Origin: Bradyrhizobium sp. B124
Lineage (GTDB): Bacteria > Pseudomonadota > Alphaproteobacteria > Rhizobiales > Xanthobacteraceae
Length of the DNA stretch: 64,000 bases
Assembly: GCF_038967635.1 (NCBI RefSeq)
Contig: NZ_CP152413.1
Coordinates: 992,001-1,056,000, forward strand
Direction of reading: 5' to 3'
Of this stretch, positions 9,751 through 17,724 are shown in pieces. Below the pieces are notes generated by a model that did not search any database, had not been told where the DNA came from, and saw only the letters and a program-made list of their open reading frames with translations. Numbering within the stretch: the first letter of the stretch is position 1; every line of letters begins with the position of its first letter. The position numbers and the translations under genes are program-made.

Positions 9751-10937
9751 TTAAACGAAGCTGAGGTCGGCATCGACGCCCAGCATCCAGGCGCCGACGG
9801 TCTCGAAATGGCTGAAGCGGCCCTGCAGTTGCTGGGTCACGGTGTGGATGTCGCGGAAGCGCCGCTCCAGCGGATGGCCGTCGAAGATCGCGGTGGCGCC
9901 GGCCGTGTTGTAGGCGAAGTCGACGGCTTCCCGTGCCTTGTGGATGGCATGCGTTGCCGCCATCCGGATCGTCATGCGCTGCGCGACCGTAATGCTGTGC
10001 CCGGCAACCAGGCATGCCAGATATCCGCCATCGACTGCAGCAGGAAGGCGCGGGCGGCGCGCAGATTGACCTCGGCCTGCGCGAGGCCGGATTGCACCAC
10101 GGCATTGTCGCGCAGCGTCTTCTTCATGCCGCGCGGCACCTTGTTGCGGGCGACGTCGATGAAATCGTCCAGCGCGGTACGGGCGATGCCGCAGGCAACC
10201 CCGGCGAAGCCGACCTGATAACAGGTGTGGTTACTCATCCGGTACAGCGGACCATTCTCGCGGCATTCGCGATCGAACTCGCGGGTGATCGAATGGTCCG
10301 CGCGGACGAAGACGTCGTTGAGCGCGAACTGGTCGCTGGCGGTGCCGCGCAGCCCGACCGTGCTCCAGATGTCGGACCATTCGACGTCTTCGGTCCGCAC
10401 CAGCATGGTGCGCTCGACCTGCTCGCCATTGGCGTCGCGGCGCGGCGAGCCGTCCGCGGCATAGACCGGGCAGTGGGCGCCAAGCCAGGTGGCGTGCCGC
10501 CCGCCTGATGCAAACGACCAGACCCCGGTGACGCGGTAGCCGCCTTCGCACTCGACCGCCTTGACCTTCGGGCCGGGTCCCCAGGCCAGCACAGCGCGCG
10601 GATCGGCAAAGACCTCCTGCGCGACCGGCAGGTCGAGATAGGCCGCCGACATCGCACAGCCGCCGGCCTGGCTCAGGCACCACGCCGTCGAGGCATCGGC
10701 CTTGGCGATGGTTTCGATGACATGGAAGAAGGTGACGGGATCGGTCTCGACCCCCTCCGTCGAGCGCGGCAACAGCAGGCGGAACAGCCGCGCCTCATGC
10801 AGCCGGTCGAGCAGATCGAGCGGCAGGCGGCGGGTCGTCTCGATCTCGTCGGAGGCGGCTGCAACCGCGTCCCTGACCGCCTCGGCGCGGGCGATCACGT
10901 CGCGATCGCCGGCAAGATCGGCAGAAGGTGCGTTCAT
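9751..10937 (-). pseudogene. acyl-CoA-dehydrogenase-like flavoprotein, broken by a one-base frameshift
   Basis: The first 311 or so residues (MNAPSADLAG to SMADIW) and the last about 84 (GHSITVAQRM to VDADLSFV) lie in different frames. They join at about 9999-10012, where one base is missing; restoring a G in TTG-CC gives a continuous W-L-A-G-H. The reconstructed protein, about 395 residues, has the N-terminal helical, middle beta and C-terminal helical layout of the acyl-CoA dehydrogenase / group D flavin monooxygenase family. The ATG at 10937 has a perfect GGGAGGTG site. As read, the product ends 10 residues after the shift and lacks the last helices of the flavin domain. Either a recent pseudogene or a sequencing error in a C/G run. 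Confidence 0.85.
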
Positions 10938-10948
10938 GTTCACCTCCC

Positions 10949-12355
10949 TCAGGCGCGCCGGATGGTTGCGGAGGCCGCGACGTCGGCCGTCGCGTTGAGC
11001 TCCTTGTCGATCTGTTCGATCGACTTGCCCCGGGTCTCGAGCCCGAAGAACAAATAGACGGCGCCGGCCATCAGGAACCAGCAGCCGAGATAGACGAAGG
11101 CGGTCGGGATCTGGGTCAGCGGCACATCCGGCTTGAGATAGTTGTTCGAGCCGACGATCAGGGCAAGCCCGACTGGTCCGATGATCTTGCCGATGCCGCC
11201 GAAGCCATAGGCCGATCCCATGCCCGTGGTGCGCAGATGCGACGGCCAGACCTCCGCGGCATAGGGGCCGACGATCGCGAAGCCGCCGTCGGCGAAGAAG
11301 AACGCGGCGCCGAGCAGCAGCCAGAACGCCGACATGCCGAACAGCGTCGCGTCGTAGTGATAGCCGGCAATGATGGTCAGCGCGCCGGCGCCGAAGCCGA
11401 GCAGGCCGCCGGCGATGCGCCGTCCCAGCAGTTCCGAGAAGTAGGAGAACGAGATGCGTCCGAGGAAGCCGGTGATGCTGAGCAGGATCATCATTTTGGC
11501 GGCCTCCTGCGGCGAAACCTTCAGGAGCAGCACGAACAGCGCGGGCGCCCACAGCGTGATGCCGTAGACGCCGGTCTGCGCGCCGGCATTGCCGAGCCAG
11601 GAGACGATCAGGCTGCGCGGATATTTGAACAGATCGAACCAGCTTGTCTTGACGATTGGGCCGGCGTCGGCCGCGCTCGGTAACGGCAGCTCCGATGGTG
11701 GCACCTGCAGCGCCCAGGCCAGCGACTTGCGGGCTTCGTCATAGCGTCCCTGCCGGCACAGCCAGCGCGGCGACTCCGGAACCCAGAGCCGGACCAGCAG
11801 CACCAGGACAGCGGGCAGCACGCCGATCGCAAACAGCAGCCGCCACTGATCGGTGCCCATGATCGCGCCCAGAACCGCGCCGAGGCCGACGCCGAGCGGG
11901 ATCACGCAGGTCACGAGCCCGCCGACCCAGCCGCGCTTATGCGAGGGCATGAACTCCTGCACCAGCGGCAGGTCGACACAATAAAGTCCGCCGACGCCGG
12001 TGCCGACGAAGAAGCGCAGGATCGCCAGATAGACCCAGCCATTGTCGGGCGTGAAATAGAGCAGGCCGGTCGCGATCGAGAAGTTCAGGACGGTGCCGAC
12101 GAAGACGATGCGGCGCCCGACCCGGTCGGCGAGCCAGCCCCACAGATAGGCGCCGAGGATGGCACCGATGCCGGAACTCATCAGCACGGTGGCCGATTGG
12201 CCAAAGGTGAGTTTCCACGGCCCGATCAGGAACGCGAGCACAAAGCCGATCAGGAAGTAGTCGAAGAATTCCAGCGCATCGCCGATGATGGCCGCCGCAA
12301 GGATCTTGATCTGGTTGCCGGTCAGAGTCGTCCGGCGATCGAGAATCTCGAACAT
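10949..12355 (-). CDS. MFS transporter, sugar-porter/aromatic-acid type
   Basis: This 468-residue inner-membrane transporter has twelve predicted helices. The loop between helices 2 and 3 carries the family motif (GWLADRVGRR), and PESPRWL closes the first half, as in the sugar-porter and aromatic-acid:H+ symporter groups. The start at 12355 (MFEILDRR) has GGAG 7 bases upstream; frames opening earlier are not supported. Its stop lies 11 bp before the flavoprotein gene, so transporter, flavoprotein and VOC genes form one operon. Uptake of an aromatic or other organic acid fits this context but is inference. Confidence 0.9.
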   Translation of the reverse strand: MFEILDRRTTLTGNQIKILAAAIIGDALEFFDYFLIGFVLAFLIGPWKLTFGQSATVLMSSGIGAILGAYLWGWLADRVGRRIVFVGTVLNFSIATGLLYFTPDNGWVYLAILRFFVGTGVGGLYCVDLPLVQEFMPSHKRGWVGGLVTCVIPLGVGLGAVLGAIMGTDQWRLLFAIGVLPAVLVLLVRLWVPESPRWLCRQGRYDEARKSLAWALQVPPSELPLPSAADAGPIVKTSWFDLFKYPRSLIVSWLGNAGAQTGVYGITLWAPALFVLLLKVSPQEAAKMMILLSITGFLGRISFSYFSELLGRRIAGGLLGFGAGALTIIAGYHYDATLFGMSAFWLLLGAAFFFADGGFAIVGPYAAEVWPSHLRTTGMGSAYGFGGIGKIIGPVGLALIVGSNNYLKPDVPLTQIPTAFVYLGCWFLMAGAVYLFFGLETRGKSIEQIDKELNATADVAASATIRRA

Positions 12356-12622
12356 GGCGCGTCTCCCCATGGCGCCTGTTCGTTGTTGTTGGGAGCGTGC
12401 GTCGCGCCAGCGCATCGCCCATAGGGTGAGGCTATCCTCGCGCTGTCGCGAACGGCAAGCCCGCACCGACGCGGGGCTCATCTGCACGGGCGCGATAAGC
12501 AATTTGGCCTACTGCTGCGCACAAATCGTGGTGCGAAAGCCTGATGCGGGCCGCGGGACCCGTTGACTCCTGCAATGCCGATCGCCCACGTTTGCGTGAA
12601 GAAAGTTTAGGGGGCAGGCCGG

Positions 12623-12874
12623 GTGGACGAAAAGCGCAAGCATCCGCGAACCGAGGTCAATGAACCCGGCTATGTCTCGTCGGGCGGCTCGGTCATGCAT
12701 TGCACGATCGTGAACATGTCGCCGGAAGGGGCGGCCATCGAGGTCGAGAATCCAGCCTTCGTCCCGCACAGATTCCGCTTGGTGATGGCCCGGGACGCCT
12801 CGGTCGTCTATGACTGCCAGGTGATCTGGAGCAAGAAGACGCGGATTGGAGTGAGTTTCGTGACGGCCGCCTGA
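12623..12874 (+). CDS. PilZ-domain protein (c-di-GMP binding)
   Basis: A single PilZ domain of 83 residues. The N-terminus holds RKHPR (residues 5-9), which matches the RxxxR arm. NMSPEGAAIE (about 31-40) matches the D/NxSxxG motif, the two parts that clamp cyclic di-GMP. A GTG at 12623 behind a G-rich site is the likely start. Stand-alone PilZ proteins act as cytoplasmic c-di-GMP effectors, usually on motility or exopolysaccharide. An 82-bp gap separates it from a cyclase gene on the same strand, so two nucleotide second messengers may be linked here. Confidence 0.85.
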   Translation: MDEKRKHPRTEVNEPGYVSSGGSVMHCTIVNMSPEGAAIEVENPAFVPHRFRLVMARDASVVYDCQVIWSKKTRIGVSFVTAA

Positions 12875-12956
12875 GTGCGGCAATCTCCAGGGAACGCCGT
12901 GACCGACCGTGCCAGGTGGGGCGGGTCTGGTTGCTGGAACAGCAGGTGAGGCGCCG

Positions 12957-13688
12957 ATGACTCCGGAACCCGCAACAATCTGCCTCGGCTGCTGGCAAAA
13001 CCTGCATATGCCGATCCCGTTGCGCGGTCCCTTGTCGGCGCCATTCCGCCTGTTCGGTGTCCGGCCGAGCCGTATGAATCCGAACACCTGCACGATCTGC
13101 GAGATGGCCTTCTCGAAGATCATGAAGGCGCGCGCCGTGACCATCGACGCCACCCTCCTGTTCGCCGATTTGCGCGGCTACACCACGCTGACGCAGACCA
13201 TCGCGCCGGCCGGGCTGACATCGCTGCTCGATGCGTTCTACGACGACTGCGCCGCCGCGATCTGGCGCTATGACGGCATTCTCAACAAGACGATCGGCGA
13301 TGCCGTGTTCGCGATCTTCAATTTTCCGGTGCGGCGGGAGGATCATGCCGTGCAGGCCCTGCTGGCGGCGCGCGAGATCCAGCGCCGTTTCCAGGATAGG
13401 CACGATGCCCTGGTGCGGGCGATCGGCGCCGGCGACATCGAGCTCGGCATCGGGATCGGGATGGACAGCGGTGACACCAATTTCGGAGAGTTCGGCCAGA
13501 CCCATCGCGACCTGACCGCGGTCGGCACGGTCGTCAATCGCGCGGCACGCGCCCAGGCGATGGCAAAATCCGGCGAGATCCTGGTCACGACGGCCGTGCG
13601 CGACCGAACCCGCGACATGATCACCTCGGCCGGTTCCGATTATACGCTGAAGGGCTTCGACCAGCGGGTGACGCTGTTTTCTGCCTGA
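12957..13688 (+). CDS. class III adenylate/guanylate cyclase with N-terminal CxxC pairs
   Basis: A 243-residue soluble cyclase that probably makes cAMP. The catalytic domain (about residues 60-243) shows the metal-binding FADLRGYT, the substrate-binding Lys and second Asp in LNKTIGDAVFA, and the transition-state Asn/Arg in VVNRAARAQ. The N-terminal 55 residues contain two Cys-x2-Cys pairs, CLGC and CTIC, which could bind Zn or an Fe-S cluster and make activity redox- or metal-responsive (inference). GTGAGG precedes the ATG at 12957 (MTPEPATICLG); the frame is open 16 residues upstream without support. It is soluble, with no transmembrane segment. Confidence 0.88.
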   Translation: MTPEPATICLGCWQNLHMPIPLRGPLSAPFRLFGVRPSRMNPNTCTICEMAFSKIMKARAVTIDATLLFADLRGYTTLTQTIAPAGLTSLLDAFYDDCAAAIWRYDGILNKTIGDAVFAIFNFPVRREDHAVQALLAAREIQRRFQDRHDALVRAIGAGDIELGIGIGMDSGDTNFGEFGQTHRDLTAVGTVVNRAARAQAMAKSGEILVTTAVRDRTRDMITSAGSDYTLKGFDQRVTLFSA

Positions 13689-13701
13689 ATTGACGCGGCG
13701 C

Positions 13702-13741
13702 AAAAAAACGGCTCCAGCGTGCCATAGCGCGCCGAAGCCGT
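13702..13741 (-). terminator. rho-independent terminator of the helicase gene
   Basis: On the minus strand ACGGCT (13741-13736) can pair with AGCCGT (13713-13708) with further inner pairing, and six more T follow (13707-13702). It lies about 90 bp past the stop of the leftward UvrD-like gene, between two convergent genes. Confidence 0.65.
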
Positions 13742-13829
13742 CGGGATGGTCGTTTGCCGATTACGAACGTCGCCTCAACGCCGGACCGGCGGCTTCGTTC
13801 CCGCCCACGTGAAATCCTTTTGAACCGGG

Positions 13830-15899
13830 TCAGCGCCACATGCCGCGCATCCGGGCGCCGATATCGATCGGCGGCGCCCGGCTGGCGGAGGAGGCCTGCG
13901 CGGCCGCGGCGCGCGGCCATGTAGTCCGCTCGAACATTGGCAGCAGCCGTTCCGGGATGAAGCGGGTACGCGAGGCGTACATGTGGCGGTCACCCTTTGC
14001 GGCCTGGCCGTGCACGAAAAAGCGCTGCGGCACCAGCAGATGCAGATCGTCCTTGGCGCGGGTCATGGCGACATAGAGCAGGCGGCGCTCCTCCTCGAGC
14101 TCAGCCGACGTGCCGGCGCCGAGATCGGACGGCATGCAGCCGTCGACGACGTTGAGCACATACACGGACCTCCATTCCTGCCCCTTGGCGGAGTGGATGG
14201 TCGACAGGATCAGATAATCCTCGTCGAGCAGCGGCACGCCGGCCTGGTCGCTGGTCGCGTCGGGCGGATCGAGCGTGAGCTCGGTGAGGAAGCGTTCGCG
14301 CGACGGATAGCCGGCAGCGATCTGCTCGAGCTGAATGAGGTCGGCGCGGCGGACCTCGCTGTCCTCGTGGATTCGATCGAGATGCGGCTCGTACCAGAGC
14401 CGCGCGCGTTCGATGTCGACAGGCCATTCCGAGTAGCGAAGGTTCTCGATCGCCTCGACGAACAGCCGCCAGTCGGCGCCGGCACGGGGCGGGGCGGGCA
14501 GCGCCACGAGTGCTGCGATCGGATCGGCGGCTTCTGCCATGCGGTCGAGCACGCGCTGCGCCGAGGCCGGCCCGACGCCGGGCAACAGATGCAGGATGCG
14601 AAAGCCGGCGACCCGGTCGCGCGGATTGGCGGTGAAGCGCAGCAGCGCCAGCATGTCCTTGACGTGCGCGGCATCGAGGAATTTGAGGCCGCCGAACTTT
14701 ACGAAGGGAATGTTGCGGCGGGTCAGCTCGACCTCCAGCGGACCGCTGTGCGAGGAGGTGCGGAACAGCACCGCCTGATGCTTCAACAGCGCGCCTTCCT
14801 CACGGTTGGCCAGCACCTGCTCGACGATGTAACGGGCTTGATCGGCTTCGTCGCGGATCGTGACGAGCAGCGGCTTGCGGGTCGAGGTCCGGTCGGTCCA
14901 CAGGTTCTTGGTGAAGCGTTCCTTGGCGAGCGAGATCACGCCGTTGGCGGCCGCCAGGATCGGCTGCGTCGAGCGATAGTTGCGGTCGAGCGTGACGATC
15001 TCGGCGGCCGGGCTGAACTGCGCCGGGAAGTCGAGGATGTTGCGCACGGTGGCGGCGCGGAACGAGTAGATCGACTGTGCGTCGTCGCCGACGACGGTGA
15101 GCCCGCGTCCCGCCGGTTTGAGCGCGAGCAGGATAGAGGACTGCAGGCGGTTGGTGTCCTGATATTCGTCGACCATCACATGGTCGAAGCGGCCGCCGAT
15201 CTCCTCGGCCAGGGCCGCATCGGTCACCATCTGCGCCCAGTAGAGCAGCAGGTCGTCGTAATCGAGCACGTTCTGCCGCTGCTTGGCTTCGACATAGGCC
15301 GCGAACAATTGCTTCAACTCGCTGGCCCAGCCGGAGCACCACGGGAAGAACTGGCCCAGCACGGCCTCGATCGGCATCTCCGCGTTGACGCAGCGTGAAT
15401 AGATTGCAAGGCATGTGCCTTTGGTGGGAAACCGGCTTTCGGTGCGGGAGAAACCGAGATCGTGGCGGACCAGGTTCATCAGGTCGGCGGAGTCCTCACG
15501 GTCATGGATCGTGAAGGCCGGGTCGAGCGCGATGCGTTCGGCGAATTCCCGGAGCAGCCGCGCGCCGATGCCGTGGAACGTGCCGGCCCAATTCAGCGCA
15601 TCGGTCATGATCGAGGCGCGATCGCCGAGCACACGCCGTGCGATGCGCTCGACGCGGCCGGCCATCTCGGCGGCTGCGCGTCGCGAAAAGGTCATCAACA
15701 GGATGCGGCGCGGATCGGCGCCCGCGACGATCAGATGTGCGACGCGATGGGCGAGTGTATTGGTCTTGCCGGAGCCTGCGCCCGCGATCACCAGCAACGG
15801 GGCGCCGACGATGCCATCCTTGCCGACCCCGTGCTCGACGGCGCGGCGCTGCTCGGAATTGAGCGCATCGAGATAGGCTGTGTTGGCAAGATCAGGCAC
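13830..15899 (-). CDS. UvrD/Rep-family superfamily 1 DNA helicase
   Basis: This 689-residue 3'-5' DNA helicase has Walker A AGAGSGKT at 39-46, Walker B VDEYQDT, motif III GDDAQSIYSFRAA, motif IV-like NYRST, motif V (LSTIHSAKGQEW) and motif VI (LLYVAMTRAKDDLHLL). All motifs needed for ATP-driven unwinding are intact. The opening LNSEQRRAV is the Q-motif region. Length is near that of UvrD/PcrA, but the sequence is a divergent side branch, so a specific role (mismatch or excision repair, replication restart) cannot be assigned. The ATG at 15899 is the only sensible start. A hairpin terminator follows. Confidence 0.93.
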   Translation of the reverse strand: MPDLANTAYLDALNSEQRRAVEHGVGKDGIVGAPLLVIAGAGSGKTNTLAHRVAHLIVAGADPRRILLMTFSRRAAAEMAGRVERIARRVLGDRASIMTDALNWAGTFHGIGARLLREFAERIALDPAFTIHDREDSADLMNLVRHDLGFSRTESRFPTKGTCLAIYSRCVNAEMPIEAVLGQFFPWCSGWASELKQLFAAYVEAKQRQNVLDYDDLLLYWAQMVTDAALAEEIGGRFDHVMVDEYQDTNRLQSSILLALKPAGRGLTVVGDDAQSIYSFRAATVRNILDFPAQFSPAAEIVTLDRNYRSTQPILAAANGVISLAKERFTKNLWTDRTSTRKPLLVTIRDEADQARYIVEQVLANREEGALLKHQAVLFRTSSHSGPLEVELTRRNIPFVKFGGLKFLDAAHVKDMLALLRFTANPRDRVAGFRILHLLPGVGPASAQRVLDRMAEAADPIAALVALPAPPRAGADWRLFVEAIENLRYSEWPVDIERARLWYEPHLDRIHEDSEVRRADLIQLEQIAAGYPSRERFLTELTLDPPDATSDQAGVPLLDEDYLILSTIHSAKGQEWRSVYVLNVVDGCMPSDLGAGTSAELEEERRLLYVAMTRAKDDLHLLVPQRFFVHGQAAKGDRHMYASRTRFIPERLLPMFERTTWPRAAAAQASSASRAPPIDIGARMRGMWR

Positions 15900-16011
15900 G
15901 AATCACCCCCACGAAACGCTAACAGACATTGCGATTCCGTGGAGCCGGCGCACCTCCATGGGAGCAGAGAAATTAGATTGACATTAACGCGCCGCGGAGC
16001 ACAACCGCGCC

Positions 16012-16269
16012 ATGGCTGATGTTTCCAAATCCGACACGCCGCTGAAGGCGACATTCAGAGTGCGGCTGAACGGCGAGACGGTGACGCTCGCGACCGTTGG
16101 TCAGGCCTACCGCTTCATCAGCAATCTCAGCGCCGTCGAATGGATGGAGTTCCGCTCGCTGCATGACGACGCGCTGGTCGCGCTGGAGCGCGCGGCCGGT
16201 AACGCCATGCTGACGGTGCAGGCAACCTTCGCGCTGCGGATGCTGTTCGTCCGCGCCAAATTGCTCTGA
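16012..16269 (+). CDS. small rhizobial hypothetical protein (possibly DUF982-like)
   Basis: This 85-residue soluble protein has no signal. Its centre, ETVTLATVGQAYRFISNLS, is similar in layout to the convergent neighbour at 16430-16684 (RTLATVGDAADYLSALN), and both are followed by helices rich in Ala and Arg. The pattern resembles DUF982, a family expanded in rhizobia with unknown function; the assignment is tentative. No strong ribosome site is visible: GGAG is 13 bases upstream. A strong hairpin follows the stop. Confidence 0.65.
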   Translation: MADVSKSDTPLKATFRVRLNGETVTLATVGQAYRFISNLSAVEWMEFRSLHDDALVALERAAGNAMLTVQATFALRMLFVRAKLL

Positions 16270-16277
16270 AAAGAAAT

Positions 16278-16305
16278 GGGCCGCCTTGGCCCTCCGCGGC
16301 GGCCC
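16278..16305. terminator. hairpin between two convergent small genes, likely bidirectional terminator
   Basis: GGGCCGCC (16278-16285) pairs perfectly with GGCGGCCC (16298-16305) over a 12-base loop. Read leftward, it is followed by a T-rich stretch (ATTTCTTTT), so termination is more likely for the minus-strand gene; read rightward there is no U tract. Confidence 0.5.
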
Positions 16306-16429
16306 GAGAGTGCGGCCGAAGCGCATTGCGCACCCGGCCGTCGCGTGTACCGCCGTTACCTTGTTTGCGGCCATAACGAACGGGCCTTACGAAAGGCGCG
16401 CCGATTCGGCTGTAGCTGCAACACCACAA

Positions 16430-16684
16430 TCAGTGGCCGACGTCGTCGACGAGGCGGTCGTACACAAGGGCAGAGCGCAGGTTCATTGTTGCGATCCTCA
16501 GATAGCTGGGTTCGCGCATCGCGTTGTTGAACATCATGATCGCCGTCTTCCAGTACCCGCGCTCGCGCTGATCAATGTTCAGCGCTGACAGGTAGTCCGC
16601 CGCGTCGCCAACGGTCGCGAGCGTTCGCCCGTCTTTCAGCGTGATCGGGAACGCAAGCGGCGACCGCTTCTCCAGCTCTAGCAC
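16430..16684 (-). CDS. small rhizobial hypothetical protein, relative of the 16012 gene
   Basis: An 84-residue protein. I start it at the GTG at 16684 because GGGGGAG lies 6 bases upstream; an in-frame TTG five codons earlier overlaps that site. The core FPITLKDGRTLATVGDAADY, then a helical segment with IATMNLRSALVYDRLV, fits the DUF982-like pattern of its convergent neighbour. Both genes may have arisen by an inverted duplication. Function unknown. Confidence 0.65.
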   Translation of the reverse strand: MLELEKRSPLAFPITLKDGRTLATVGDAADYLSALNIDQRERGYWKTAIMMFNNAMREPSYLRIATMNLRSALVYDRLVDDVGH

Positions 16685-16777
16685 GAAAGGCTCCCCCAAA
16701 AGGCAAACAGCAATAGCAGAACAGACCTAGCTGCGTCGCTATATCAAAGCCTTAAGGGAGTGTCCGGGTTGGGCAGT

Positions 16778-16978
16778 TCAGAAGGAATCCGCCAGTGCGA
16801 TCTCCGCCCGGAGGGCATCGATGCGCCGTTCGGCTTCCTCCGATGTCAGGTCGCGTGCGTACTGGTTCGGCTGATAGGCCTCCTCGGCCAAGGTCCGCAA
16901 CCGTAGCGCTTGGGCACGCGACATCAGCCCGCCCAGCCGCTCCGCAACCCCGCCAAATCTTACCGCTGCCATGCTCAT
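16778..16978 (-). CDS. DUF3072-like small protein, probably SOS-regulated
   Basis: A 66-residue protein. The segment from residue 19 (MSRAQALRLRTLAEEAYQPN, then a Leu-Thr dipeptide and EEAERRIDALR) matches the layout of DUF3072, in which a helix with LxxLxEEA is followed by LTxxEAxxRI. The function of that family is unknown. GAGGTGAG precedes the ATG at 16978. Its promoter region, shared with the divergent 17040 gene, holds a perfect GTTC-N7-GTTC box, so it is likely induced by DNA damage. Confidence 0.7.
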   Translation of the reverse strand: MSMAAVRFGGVAERLGGLMSRAQALRLRTLAEEAYQPNQYARDLTSEEAERRIDALRAEIALADSF

Positions 16979-17005
16979 CGCTCACCTCACTTGCCGGATC
17001 GTGAC

Positions 17006-17036
17006 TTGACAATATGTTCTATTTTTGTTCTAACAA
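17006..17036. promoter_or_regulatory. divergent promoter with a LexA-type SOS box
   Basis: GTTC-TATTTTT-GTTC at 17016-17030 is a perfect match to the LexA box of alphaproteobacteria (GTTC-N7-GTTC). Rightward, TTGACA (17006-17011) and TCTAAC (17029-17034) are 17 bp apart and the box covers the spacer and -10. Leftward, TTGTTA (17036-17031) and TATTGT (17014-17009) are 16 bp apart with the box filling the spacer. One bound repressor would block both genes. Confidence 0.75.
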
Positions 17037-17039
17037 GCC

Positions 17040-17360
17040 ATGGACAACAAGATCAATGAAATTCGTCGCAAGATCAGCACTTTGCGGGCTGAGATGACCT
17101 TGGTCGAGGCGTCGATCCGGGATCAGGTCAACCGCGATCTGGATTGCAGCGAAGCGTCATACCGGCTGATGGCAATGCGCGCCGAAGTGACCGAGCTCAT
17201 CGGCCGGTGGAAGGCCGCCGGCGGCGGCGAGCGCCTCCCCACGGTGCGGGAGCGGCTGAGCCGAAGCTTTGCGGATCGTGCCGTCGCGACCGGCAAGCCG
17301 GCACCCGACAAATCGGACAAAGGCAAGCTCAGGCCGGGCCAGAGCAACGCCAGGGTTTGA
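17040..17360 (+). CDS. small coiled-coil protein, probably SOS-induced
   Basis: The 106-residue product is mostly helical: residues 1-60 give heptads (INEIRRKISTLRAEMTLVEA) consistent with a coiled coil, and the C-terminal 35 residues are Lys/Pro-rich and probably disordered. The predicted -10 ends only six bases before the ATG, and there is no ribosome-binding site, so the message may be leaderless or nearly so. The LexA box over its promoter suggests a DNA-damage role, perhaps as a regulator or checkpoint peptide, but the family is not recognised. A 6-bp hairpin (17366-17381) without a U tract follows the stop. Confidence 0.75.
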   Translation: MDNKINEIRRKISTLRAEMTLVEASIRDQVNRDLDCSEASYRLMAMRAEVTELIGRWKAAGGGERLPTVRERLSRSFADRAVATGKPAPDKSDKGKLRPGQSNARV

Positions 17361-17526
17361 CCGGTCCTCCCGAGCGGGAGGGCGCGTCACACACCGGCGC
17401 GAGTCCGAATCTGGTTTCGAGGCGGGAACCCTAGCCGCGGGTGGGCATTTTCTTGTGGTGAGAGCCAACACCATAGCATCGCCCAGCGCCATGATCGCCG
17501 ATCCGACCGCGCCACCGCGGGCATCG

Positions 17527-17709
17527 ATGAATGACGATCGCAGCCCGTTGCTGACGCTGATCTCCTGCATCAGCTGCATCAGGACGATGCGGCTTGAGAG
17601 CAGCTCTCCGGGCAGCGAGGGCAGGGACATCCTTCAATATCGCTGCGAACAATGCAGCCGCATCGAACGGGTGCAATTGGTGCGGCGAACCTGGCCAGCG
17701 GACCGTTAG
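17527..17709 (+). CDS. small zinc-ribbon protein
   Basis: A 60-residue protein starting at the ATG at 17527 (MNDDRSPLLTLISC). Two Cys-x2-Cys knuckles, CISC near residue 14 and CEQC near 41, are separated by about 24 residues (MRLESSSPGSEGRD, then IL and QYR), the pattern of a zinc ribbon. It ends with IERVQLVRR. Small proteins of this type are common in Bradyrhizobium and have no known function. A longer frame opens upstream but only this part looks coding. No strong ribosome site. It runs head-on into the hybrid kinase gene, 15 bp away. Confidence 0.65.
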   Translation: MNDDRSPLLTLISCISCIRTMRLESSSPGSEGRDILQYRCEQCSRIERVQLVRRTWPADR

Positions 17710-17724
17710 CCCTCGATTTGAAGA

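Noticed and set aside
10405..10417. Match of TGGTGCGCTCGAC to the 3' end of the island tRNA (complement)
   Set aside because: It lies inside the flavoprotein coding sequence, far from the island, and continues no further; chance.
13983..15398. 471-codon frame antisense to the UvrD-like helicase
   Set aside because: The helicase motifs on the other strand are complete; this frame has no recognisable domain.
17157..17630. 157-codon minus-strand frame opposite the coiled-coil and zinc-ribbon genes
   Set aside because: It opens with protein-like sequence, but the plus strand over the same bases encodes a clear two-knuckle zinc ribbon, so this frame is taken as its shadow.
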